Shown: one piece after another, positions 53,168 through 60,405 of the stretch
Numbering within the stretch: position 1 is the stretch's first letter
Layout of the letters: every line of letters starts with the position of its first letter
Assembly (NCBI RefSeq): GCF_036242395.1
Contig: NZ_CP108458.1
Location: forward strand, 620,001-684,000
Length of the DNA: 64,000 nucleotides
Direction of reading: 5' to 3'
Origin: Kitasatospora sp. NBC_01266
GTDB lineage: Bacteria > Actinomycetota > Actinomycetes > Streptomycetales > Streptomycetaceae
Position numbers and translations under genes: made by a program
Notes under the pieces: model-generated
What the model saw: only the letters and a program-made list of their open reading frames with translations
What the model was told of the DNA's origin: nothing
Database searches by the model: none

Positions 53168-53905
53168 TCAGTCGGACGTCCGACGCAGCACCAGGCAGAC
53201 GAACCCCAAGGTGTCCCGGTAGACGCGCAGCCATTCGGAGCGGCGGGTGGCGGCTGTTTCGAGCACCTGCGCGCTGTCCGGCTCGGCCGGGTGGTCCAGC
53301 GCCCAGGAGGCGAGCGACCCCCAGCAGGCCCACTCGTAGTCGTCCAGTTCACTGCGCGTGCTGACGTGCCCGTGGACCGGAGTCCAGCCGTCGGCGACGA
53401 CCCGGTCCATCGTGGTCGCCAGGTCGGTGAAGTTCCCGAGCATCTCGACGGCCTCGTGGGAGGGCTCACGGTCCCAGAAGCCGTCACCGATCAGCACGCG
53501 TCCACCCGGCGCCAGCCGCTCGCGCGCCGCCGCGAGGGCGGGGAGCAGGCCGCCGAAGGCATGCGCGGCCCCGACGCTGAGCACCAGGTCGAACCCGTGC
53601 GGGGAGGAGAAGTCGGCGGCTTCCTGGTGGTGGAGCACCAGACGCTCCTGGACACCGAGGGCGCTCGCTGCCTCACGGGCCCGGGTCAGGGCGTCCTCGG
53701 AGATGTCGACCCCCTCGGCCCGCAGCCGCGGGTGCGCGGCCAGCGCGCGCAGCAGCCACTCCCCCGTGCCGCAGCCGAGGTCGAGTACCCGCTCGTCGCC
53801 GCGCGGCAGGCCGTGCTCCAGCAGCCGGCGCACCGAGTCGTCGTCGAGCGGGGACTTGATCGGGTGATCGGCATGGGCGAGCTCGGAGATCTGTTCGCGA
53901 TTCAC
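53168..53905 (-). CDS. Class I SAM-dependent methyltransferase
   Basis: This 245-residue methyltransferase has its SAM-binding motif I in RVLDLGCGTGEWLLRAL, an acidic motif II in EGVDISEDAL and motif IV in FDLVLSVGAAHAFGG. The family is broad and the substrate is unknown. The GTG at 53905 (VNREQISELAHADHP) gives a start typical of related proteins. The frame continues to 53941. It converges on the response-regulator gene and is divergent from the carboxymuconolactone-decarboxylase-like gene, with a long inverted repeat between them. Confidence 0.85.
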   Translation of the reverse strand: MNREQISELAHADHPIKSPLDDDSVRRLLEHGLPRGDERVLDLGCGTGEWLLRALAAHPRLRAEGVDISEDALTRAREAASALGVQERLVLHHQEAADFSSPHGFDLVLSVGAAHAFGGLLPALAAARERLAPGGRVLIGDGFWDREPSHEAVEMLGNFTDLATTMDRVVADGWTPVHGHVSTRSELDDYEWACWGSLASWALDHPAEPDSAQVLETAATRRSEWLRVYRDTLGFVCLVLRRTSD

Positions 53906-53994
53906 CCGCGCAGCCTGCCAGCGCCCGGCGAGCGTACGCACCTCGTTTTCCGCTCCGAGCTCGGCCTTCGCGAGTTCGGACGCTCGAAGTCCTA

Positions 53995-54044
53995 CGGTGC
54001 TGTCATGCGCTCAGGCAGCCCGATCGGAGCGCATGACAGCACCG
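53995..54044. promoter_or_regulatory. 18-bp perfect inverted repeat between divergent genes
   Basis: The arms CGGTGCTGTCATGCGCTC (53995-54012) and its complement (54027-54044) flank a 14-nt spacer. No gene ends here, so it is more likely an operator pair or a 5'-leader hairpin of the plus-strand gene at 54093 than a terminator. Confidence 0.6.
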
Positions 54045-54092
54045 GACACGACGAGAAGCCGTCGACGCGCGGCTGGAAACGGACCCGCCAGG

Positions 54093-54515
54093 ATGGACAC
54101 CCCCACGAACGACGCCGAGACCCGCCAGGAGCGCTTCGAGCGCGGTCTGGACATGCTCACCCGGATCTCCGGCGAGGGCGGGCAGCGGGTGGTCGACGCG
54201 CTGGCCGACGTCAGCCCCGAACTCGCCCACCAGATCATCGCGTGGGGCTTCGGCGAGATCTACCGGCGTCCCGGACTGGCGCCGCGTGACCGGCAGTTGG
54301 TGACCCTGGGCATGCTCACCGCGCTCGGCGGCTGCGAGCCCCAGCTGGACGTCCACGTCAACGCCGCGCTCAACGTCGGCCTCACTGCGGAGGAGATCGT
54401 CGAGGCACTGCTGCACGCCGCCGGCTACTGCGGCTTCCCCAAGGCTCTCAACGCCACCTTCGTCGCCAAGAAGGTCTTCGGCGAGCGCGGCCTGCTACCG
54501 GTCACCACCGACTGA
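54093..54515 (+). CDS. Carboxymuconolactone decarboxylase/AhpD-like protein
   Basis: This 140-residue protein has the helical CMD fold (PGLAPRDRQLVTLGMLTALG, HVNAALNVGLTAEEIVEALL, HAAGYCGFPKALNA). The AhpD redox pair C-x-x-C is absent (a single Cys occurs at GYCGFP), so peroxidase activity of the AhpD type is unlikely and a decarboxylase-like or unknown role fits better. The ATG at 54093 is preferred. Upstream in-frame ATGs lie in or next to the large inverted repeat. The next gene on this strand is a methyltransferase 127 bases away. Confidence 0.85.
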   Translation: MDTPTNDAETRQERFERGLDMLTRISGEGGQRVVDALADVSPELAHQIIAWGFGEIYRRPGLAPRDRQLVTLGMLTALGGCEPQLDVHVNAALNVGLTAEEIVEALLHAAGYCGFPKALNATFVAKKVFGERGLLPVTTD

Positions 54516-54642
54516 CAGCTGAGTCAAGTTCACCCGATCGAGTGAATCCCGTCGGCTTTTCATACCGCTGGCGCTCGTCGGTTGGATAGTCGTGCGCATC
54601 CCTCGCTGCTCGTGGTCTCAACTCGCCCCAAGGGAGCACAAC

Positions 54643-55548
54643 ATGGCCGGCACAGCGGATCGGAACACCGGCGTGGAAGGCGTGGCAGGGGGTGTCGGTG
54701 TGACCGCCCTGCTGGTCGCCGCGGCGCGGGCGATCGAGACCCACCGCCACGACGCCCTGGCACAGGACGTCTTCGCGGAGCACTTCGTACGGTCCGCACC
54801 GGCGTCCGCGGGCTGGCCGGTCCGGATCCAGCAGGTGCCGGACGGGGACGCGAACCCGCTCTGGGGCCGGTTCGCGCGCTACTTCGGCCTGCGGACCAGG
54901 GTCCTGGACGACTTCCTGCTCCGGTCGGTGCACGCGGGCGCCCGCCAAGTGGTGCTGCTCGGGGCGGGGTTGGACACGCGGGCGTTCCGGCTCGACTGGC
55001 CGCCCGGCTGCGTGGTCTTCGAGATCGACCGGGCAGGCGTGCTGGCCTTCAAGCACCAGGTGCTCGAACGCCAGGCGGCCACCCCGAAGGCGGCGCGGGT
55101 ACCGATCCCGACCGATCTGCGCGCCGACTGGGTCACGGCGCTGACCGACGCCGGCTTCGACCCGGCCGCACCGAGCGTCTGGCTGGCCGAGGGGCTGCTG
55201 TTCTACCTGCCCAACGCCGTCGAGACCGAACTCATCGACACGGTGGACCGGTTGACCTCGGCAGGGAGCGCGCTGGCGTTCGAGGTCAAGCTCGACAAGG
55301 ACCTGCTGGAGTACCGCGACAGCCCGCTCTACACCTCGACGAAGGACCAGATCGGCATCGACCTGCTCGACCTGTTCGTCTCGGAGCCGCGGCCCGACTC
55401 CGCGGGTGATCTGACGCGCAAGGGCTGGTCCACCTCGGTGCACACCCCCTTCGACTTCACCCGCCGGCACGGACGCGGCCCGCTGCCCGAGCAGAACGAC
55501 GCGCTGGCCGGCAACCGGTGGGTGTTCGCCAACAAGCCCCGGCCATAA
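54643..55548 (+). CDS. SAM-dependent methyltransferase, LCMT/TIGR00027-like
   Basis: This 301-residue protein belongs to the leucine-carboxyl-methyltransferase-like group common in actinomycetes. SAM motif I is VVLLGAGLDTRAFRLDW with the acidic residue in VVFEIDRAGV, and WLAEGLLFYLP is the post-I landmark. Members methylate carboxyl or hydroxyl groups of small molecules, often polyketides. The substrate here is unknown. The ATG at 54643 is preceded by AAGGGAG at good spacing. It converges on the MfnB/ALDH/ADH operon. Confidence 0.88.
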   Translation: MAGTADRNTGVEGVAGGVGVTALLVAAARAIETHRHDALAQDVFAEHFVRSAPASAGWPVRIQQVPDGDANPLWGRFARYFGLRTRVLDDFLLRSVHAGARQVVLLGAGLDTRAFRLDWPPGCVVFEIDRAGVLAFKHQVLERQAATPKAARVPIPTDLRADWVTALTDAGFDPAAPSVWLAEGLLFYLPNAVETELIDTVDRLTSAGSALAFEVKLDKDLLEYRDSPLYTSTKDQIGIDLLDLFVSEPRPDSAGDLTRKGWSTSVHTPFDFTRRHGRGPLPEQNDALAGNRWVFANKPRP

Positions 55549-55592
55549 CGGCGCCGGCCGGGCAGCCGCAGCCGCGCTCAGCAGCCACCCCG

Positions 55593-56681
55593 CTACGGCA
55601 CCAGCACGGGTTTGACCACCCGGCCCGCTTCGCAGTCGCGTTCGGCCTCGTTGATGTCGGCGAGCGGGTACGTGCGGATCAACTGGTCGAAGGGGAACCG
55701 CCCGGCCTGCCACAGTGCGGTCAGCCGCGGGATCAGCAGCCCGGGCACCGCGTCCCCCTCGCAGATGTGGGAGATCCTCCGGCCCCGGTCCAGGGCGCCC
55801 ACCTCGAGCGGCAGCGCGGTGTGCAGCCGTGCCACCAGGCCGAGGTGGCCCTTGGGGCGCAGCGCCCGCAGCGCGTCGTTGATCAGCTGCGCGGAGCCCG
55901 TGGTGTCCAGCGCGAACTGCGCGCCGCCGTCGGTCAACCGCTGGATGCGGTCGGCCAGGTCGGCCGAGCCGGCGCGCAGCGCGATCGCGCCGAACCGCTC
56001 GGCGAGGGCCAGCCGTTCGGGGTGCCGGTCGACGGCCACGGTCACCGCCCCGGCGGCGGTGGCCGCCAGCACCGCGGCCAATCCCACCGCTCCCGCGCCG
56101 AAGACCGCGACGGTGTCACCGGGGCCGACGCCGAAGGAGGTGAAGACCGCTCCGGCGCCGGTGAGGAAGCCGCAGCCGAGCGGTCCGAGCAGTTCGATCG
56201 GCAGCGCGGGGTCGACCCGGACGGCGTTGCGGGCCGGGACCATCGCGTACTCGGCGAACGAGGACTGGCCGAACCACCGGGGGGCCAGTTCACCCCCGGC
56301 CGCGTCGGTGAACCGCGCCGCGTGCTCCTCGCGCCCGCCGAAGAGGTTGAGCGAGGCGAAGGAGTCGCAGTAGGCGGGGGCCGCGCCCAGGCAGTTGCGG
56401 CACTGCCCGCAGGAGTCGAAGCTCAGCACCACGTGGTCGCCGACGCTCAGGCCGGTGTCCGGGCCGCCCGTCCCCACCACGACCCCGGCCCCCTCGTGGC
56501 CGAGCACCGCCGGCAGCGGCGAGCGGCCCGCCGAGTGCCGGACCGCGAGATCGGTCCGGCACATCCCGCAGCCCGCGATCCTGACCAGGACCTCGCCGTC
56601 GGCCGGACCCGCGTTCAGGACCACCTCCTCGACGGCGAACCGGCTCCGGTACGAGCGCAGGACCGCCGCGCCGAACCTCAT
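55593..56681 (-). CDS. Zinc-dependent alcohol dehydrogenase, aryl-alcohol type
   Basis: This 362-residue medium-chain dehydrogenase has catalytic zinc ligands in AGCGMCRTDLAVRHS and LGHEGAG, and structural zinc cysteines in SCGQCRNCLGAAPAYC. The NAD(P) Rossmann motif is VAVFGAGAVGLAAVLAA. It resembles benzyl- and aryl-alcohol dehydrogenases. It is the last gene of the operon after MfnB and the aldehyde dehydrogenase (50-base gap), and its ATG is preceded by GGAGGCGGG. In that setting it could oxidise or reduce the hydroxymethyl or formyl group of a furan. That is inference. Confidence 0.88.
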   Translation of the reverse strand: MRFGAAVLRSYRSRFAVEEVVLNAGPADGEVLVRIAGCGMCRTDLAVRHSAGRSPLPAVLGHEGAGVVVGTGGPDTGLSVGDHVVLSFDSCGQCRNCLGAAPAYCDSFASLNLFGGREEHAARFTDAAGGELAPRWFGQSSFAEYAMVPARNAVRVDPALPIELLGPLGCGFLTGAGAVFTSFGVGPGDTVAVFGAGAVGLAAVLAATAAGAVTVAVDRHPERLALAERFGAIALRAGSADLADRIQRLTDGGAQFALDTTGSAQLINDALRALRPKGHLGLVARLHTALPLEVGALDRGRRISHICEGDAVPGLLIPRLTALWQAGRFPFDQLIRTYPLADINEAERDCEAGRVVKPVLVP

Positions 56682-56731
56682 CGGCCCGCCTCCTGCAACG
56701 CCTTCTGTCACGCCTCCGCTCACGCCTCCCC

Positions 56732-58126
56732 TCACGCCTCCTCCAGGCGGTGCACGACGAACGGCCGCAGGTTCCCGTAGAGCCCCCACGGCCCGCCCGC
56801 GACGCCGACCCCGCTCTCCTTGATGCCCGCGAAGGGCTGGGCGAGGGAGAGTTCGGCGTGGTGGTTGATCCAGGCCGTCCCGCACTCCAGCCGGTCGGCC
56901 ACCGCCTCGGCCCGGTCGAGGTCGGTCCCCCAGACCGAGCCGCCCAGTCCGAAGCCGGTGGAGTTGGCCGCCTCGACGGCTTCGTCCAGGCTCCGGTACG
57001 GCAGCACCGGACCGAACTGCTCCTCCGTCACCACCGGGCTGTCGGGCGGGACATCGGCCAGGATCGTCGGGGCGAAGAAGTAGCCCGGTCCCGCCGGCCG
57101 GTGGCCACCGGTCACGGCCCGGGCGCCGGCCGCCAGAGCCTGGGCCGTGCAGCGCTCGACCCGGGCCAGCTGGGGGGCGTTGTTGACCGGCCCCAGCTGC
57201 GTGCCCGGGTCGAGCCCGGCTCCGACGACGACGGTCTTCGCGCGCTCCGCGAGGGCCTCGACCACCTGGGAGTAGAGCCGGGCCGGGGCGTAGACGCGCT
57301 TGACCGCCATGCAGACCTGCCCGCAGTTGCGGAACGCCGCCCAGAACAGCCGGTCCGCGATCCGCTCCACCGCCACGTCCTCCAGCAGGATGGCGGCGTC
57401 GTTGCCGCCCAGCTCCAGGGTGACCCGGGCGAGCGAGGCCGCCGCGCCCCGGGCGACGGCCCGACCGGTGGGGATCGAACCGGTGAAGGTCACATGGCGG
57501 ATCCCCGGATGGGAGGCGAGGCGGGCGCCGAGGGGTTCGCGACCGGTGACGACCGTCAGGACGTCCGCGGGGAGCGCGCTGGCGAGGACGGACGCCAGCA
57601 GCCGGGTGGCGAGCGGGGTGAGCGGCGAGGGCTTGAGCACCATCGTGTTGCCTGCCGCCAGCGCGGGCGCGAACTTCGCGGATGCGAGCTGGAGGGGAAA
57701 GTTCCACGGGACGATCGCGGCGACGGGCCCCAGCGATCGCCAGCGGATCTCGCTGCGCACCGGCCGGCCGTCCGTGATCGGCTGGGACCCGGGGTCCAGC
57801 TCGGCGAAGTAGCGCAGGCGGGCCGCCGTGCGGGCCACCTCCGCGTACGACTCGGCCAGCGGCTTGCCCTGTTCACGGGTGAGCAGCGGGGCGAGGTCGG
57901 GCCCGGCCGCCAGCACGGCGTCGGCTGCCGCGCGCAGCGCGGTGGCGCGGGCGACGGGGTCGGCCCGCCAGCCGCGCCAGGCCTGGTGGGCCCGGCCGAC
58001 GATGGCGTCCAACTCCTGCGGCTGCTGGTCGGGGGCCTCTTCGAAGGCCTCCCCCGTCGCCGGATCGACGACGGCGAAGTGCTCGCCGCAGTTGCCGGGC
58101 GCGCGACCGGGCTGAGGTATCGGCAT
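56732..58126 (-). CDS. NAD(P)-dependent aldehyde dehydrogenase
   Basis: This 464-residue enzyme of the ALDH superfamily has the catalytic Glu in VTLELGGNDAAILL, the nucleophile Cys in FRNCGQVCMAVKRVY and cofactor contacts in GPVAAIVPWNFPLQL and VTFTGSIPTG. It oxidises an aldehyde to the acid. Its ATG lies 7 bases after the MfnB stop, so the two are co-transcribed. The probable substrate is an aryl or furan aldehyde from the same operon. Confidence 0.9.
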   Translation of the reverse strand: MPIPQPGRAPGNCGEHFAVVDPATGEAFEEAPDQQPQELDAIVGRAHQAWRGWRADPVARATALRAAADAVLAAGPDLAPLLTREQGKPLAESYAEVARTAARLRYFAELDPGSQPITDGRPVRSEIRWRSLGPVAAIVPWNFPLQLASAKFAPALAAGNTMVLKPSPLTPLATRLLASVLASALPADVLTVVTGREPLGARLASHPGIRHVTFTGSIPTGRAVARGAAASLARVTLELGGNDAAILLEDVAVERIADRLFWAAFRNCGQVCMAVKRVYAPARLYSQVVEALAERAKTVVVGAGLDPGTQLGPVNNAPQLARVERCTAQALAAGARAVTGGHRPAGPGYFFAPTILADVPPDSPVVTEEQFGPVLPYRSLDEAVEAANSTGFGLGGSVWGTDLDRAEAVADRLECGTAWINHHAELSLAQPFAGIKESGVGVAGGPWGLYGNLRPFVVHRLEEA

Positions 58127-58133
58127 GCCGGCC

Positions 58134-58889
58134 TCAGCTCGCGGCGGCGACGGCAGCCGCGTGTTCCCGGGCCTGCCGGTCCAGCTCCGCCCGGAGGGCG
58201 GCCACCAGGTGCGGCTGAATCCTTCCGGTGGTGCGGTCGCCCCCCTCGCAGACCGCCCCGCGCACCCCCACGATGTCGGTGCCGATCCGGGTCAGCGTGC
58301 CGAGGTCGGCCACCTTGACGCTGCCCGCGAGGGCGGCGAGCAGACCGGCCGCGTGCGCCAGCCGGACGAACTCGGCGCAGGCGTCGGGCGGAACGTGGTC
58401 GAACAGCCGGCTCCCGTCCTTGATCGCGGTGTCGAGCATGGCCGCGTCGCAGCCGGAGCGGCGGGCGATGTCGGGCAGCGCGAGCGGGTTGACGCAGCCG
58501 ATCCGGTGGGCGTCGGCGTAGCCCGAGGCGACCACGAACGCGTCCGACCGGTAGTCCTTCACCGCCCGGACGACCCCTCGCATCACCTCGATGGCCTGGT
58601 CGGGCGTCGTGCATCCGTAGAGGCCGACCTTGATGTACGTGGCTCCGGAGACGGCCGCACCGAGCGCCGCCTGGGCCACCGTGCCGGGCTTGTACGGTAC
58701 GTCTCCCACGGTGGCGGACACCGGCTTGTCCGCCGGGACCGCGTCGCGGATCTCCCTGATCACCCAGGGGTAGTTCGCGCCCAGCGAGCCCTCGTCGGGC
58801 TTCTTGACGTCGACGATGTCGAGGTGCTCCGCCGCCTTCGCGCAGTCGAGGGCCTCCTCGACGCTGTCCGGGGAGATGAGAAGCAACAA
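58134..58889 (-). CDS. mfnB: (5-formylfuran-3-yl)methyl phosphate synthase, MfnB family
   Basis: This 251-residue TIM-barrel protein is clearly related to MfnB, known from methanogens, which condenses two glyceraldehyde-3-phosphate molecules into a furan aldehyde phosphate for methanofuran. Family motifs are [52 protein letters not shown] and [12 protein letters not shown]. Asp27/Lys29, Lys87 and Asp153/Lys157 fall where the archaeal catalytic Asp and Lys residues are. The start is a TTG at 58889 (a second TTG follows) with AAGGAG six bases upstream. It is the first gene of an operon with aldehyde and alcohol dehydrogenases. The bacterial product is not known from this sequence. Confidence 0.88.
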   Translation of the reverse strand: MLLLISPDSVEEALDCAKAAEHLDIVDVKKPDEGSLGANYPWVIREIRDAVPADKPVSATVGDVPYKPGTVAQAALGAAVSGATYIKVGLYGCTTPDQAIEVMRGVVRAVKDYRSDAFVVASGYADAHRIGCVNPLALPDIARRSGCDAAMLDTAIKDGSRLFDHVPPDACAEFVRLAHAAGLLAALAGSVKVADLGTLTRIGTDIVGVRGAVCEGGDRTTGRIQPHLVAALRAELDRQAREHAAAVAAAS

Positions 58890-59171
58890 CGCGGACTCCT
58901 TCCACCGCGGGTCCGCCTGCCGAGGGGCAGGCGTGCGGTGTCGCCAGGATCACTTGCGGTCAGCTCATCATTACTACGCCCGGTGGCCACCGGTAGGGCG
59001 TGTGGAGTGCGAGCAGGGCGCGGCCATGACGTGTCCACCCCCTGGTGCGCCGTCCACGCCGGTTCGAACCAGCCAAGCCAGGAGTGGAACTGACTCGGCA
59101 TCAGGAATGCCGGGCGAAGGGCCGGGTAGAGGAGGCTCGCCCGTCGCTCCGTCCCGAAGGAGGGCAAGACG

Positions 59172-59600
59172 ATGACCAGCCCTATCCCACCGCACCGACC
59201 GGTCGCCGAACTCACCGCCGAGGCAGCCGCGTTGATCGGGGCCGCCGAACACAGCGCGCAGCCGGACGGCAGACCGGGCCTGTCCCAGGCCGGCGAGGTC
59301 GCCGACAGTGTGCAGGCACTGGCGGCGCTGACCGCCCGGCTGCCCGAACTCCTGGACCAGCTGGGCTCCTTCCTCAGCAGCGAGCAGGCGGGCGGGCGCC
59401 TGGCGGCGACCGGCCCGGACGGTTCGGACGGCTCGGAGCTCGACCTGGCCCGCGCCGCCCGCGACTCGCGGGACCGGCTGCTCGACGCCCGCCGGGTGGC
59501 CGCCGTGCTGGCCGAGGAACTCGCCGGAGCCGCCGCCTCGCTCACCGCGGTCGGTACGCCCTGGGCGGCCTACCCGGCGCGCGAGCGAGGCGGCGGCTGA
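59172..59600 (+). CDS. Small helical protein of unknown function
   Basis: This 142-residue, alanine-rich helical protein has no signal peptide or membrane segment. It includes LTAEAAALIGAAEHSAQPDG and a C-terminal helix rich in Arg/Ala/Leu (SRDRLLDARRVAAVLAEELA). The ATG follows a clear AAGGAGGG ribosome site. I do not recognise the family. It is divergent from the MfnB operon (282-base gap, no other gene seen there) and converges on the NlpC/P60 gene. Confidence 0.7.
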   Translation: MTSPIPPHRPVAELTAEAAALIGAAEHSAQPDGRPGLSQAGEVADSVQALAALTARLPELLDQLGSFLSSEQAGGRLAATGPDGSDGSELDLARAARDSRDRLLDARRVAAVLAEELAGAAASLTAVGTPWAAYPARERGGG

Positions 59601-59667
59601 CATCAGCTGTCGACGTCAGCGATCGACGTCAGCCGTCGCGGTTTCAGCTGTCGGCGTCAGCCGTCGA
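59601..59667. repeat. 13-bp tandem repeats between converging genes
   Basis: Five 13-15 bp units with consensus CGTCAGCNGTCGA start at 59601, 59614, 59627, 59640 and 59655. The last overlaps the stop of the minus-strand gene. Confidence 0.75.
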
Positions 59668-60220
59668 CCAGGTTCTTCGGGTGGTAGGCGTGGTAGCCGT
59701 CGCCCTTGACGAAGCCGTAGCTGTGGAGGTGGCGGCGGGTACCGGACTCCCCGGCCTGCTCGTAGGTCCAGTACGAGGTGTGGGCCGCGTTCGCCCAGCC
59801 GTCGAAGAGGACGACGTGCCGCTCGTCCGAACTGTTGCTGTTGGCCTTGATGACCAGGTCGCCCTGCCGGAGATCGGCCATCCGCATCGGGACCGTGTAA
59901 CTCTTCACCAGCGCGACGGTGTTGGGGCCGGGGGAACCGAGCCGCAACGCCATGGAGGCGAAGCCGGAGCAGTCCTGGCGGTAGCCGTCGCTCCAGCGGC
60001 GGGTCTGGCTGTAGGGAACGGGCTTGCCGCGGTCGGCGGTCAGCCAGCTGCGGGCCCGCTGGATCTCGGCGGACCGGGTGACCGTACCGGCGGCCCGGGT
60101 GGCGGCAGGGGCGCTCCGGGCCTGCGCCTGGGCGGCGGGCGCGGCCAGGCCGACCGAGCCGGCGAGCAGGACCGCGGCGAGCAGGCGAGGTGCCCAACTG
60201 CGGCTGGGGGTGAGGTTCAT
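59657..60220 (-). CDS. Secreted NlpC/P60-like peptidase or amidase
   Basis: This 187-residue exported protein has a signal peptide at residues 1-33 (LLAAVLLAGSVGLAAPAAQA). The NlpC/P60-like core has its catalytic Cys in YRQDCSGFASMAL, the basic residue in DERHVVLFDGW and a third polar residue in the HLHSYGF region. This small group probably acts on cell-wall peptides. The ATG at 60220 starts the signal sequence. It lies downstream of the NRPS gene on the same strand with a 185-base gap, so it may be transcribed separately. Confidence 0.85.
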   Translation of the reverse strand: MNLTPSRSWAPRLLAAVLLAGSVGLAAPAAQAQARSAPAATRAAGTVTRSAEIQRARSWLTADRGKPVPYSQTRRWSDGYRQDCSGFASMALRLGSPGPNTVALVKSYTVPMRMADLRQGDLVIKANSNSSDERHVVLFDGWANAAHTSYWTYEQAGESGTRRHLHSYGFVKGDGYHAYHPKNLVDG

Positions 60221-60405
60221 GGCGACTCTCTTCAGGTGCGGGCGGCACGCTGTGCCGACAACCCGCCCGACACCGTAGGCCGATCGCGGCCCGCGCCGGG
60301 CACCAACACGCCAGGCCGCGGCGGTTGTCACCCGGTCAGCGTGCGGACCCGTACCGGTGCCCGCCCCCGGGACCGGTGGGCGGGCACCGCATCCGTGGCG
60401 GACGG

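Noticed and set aside
54516..55713. 403-codon minus-strand frame opposite the LCMT-like methyltransferase
   Set aside because: It is antisense to a gene with clear SAM motifs and has only low-complexity product.
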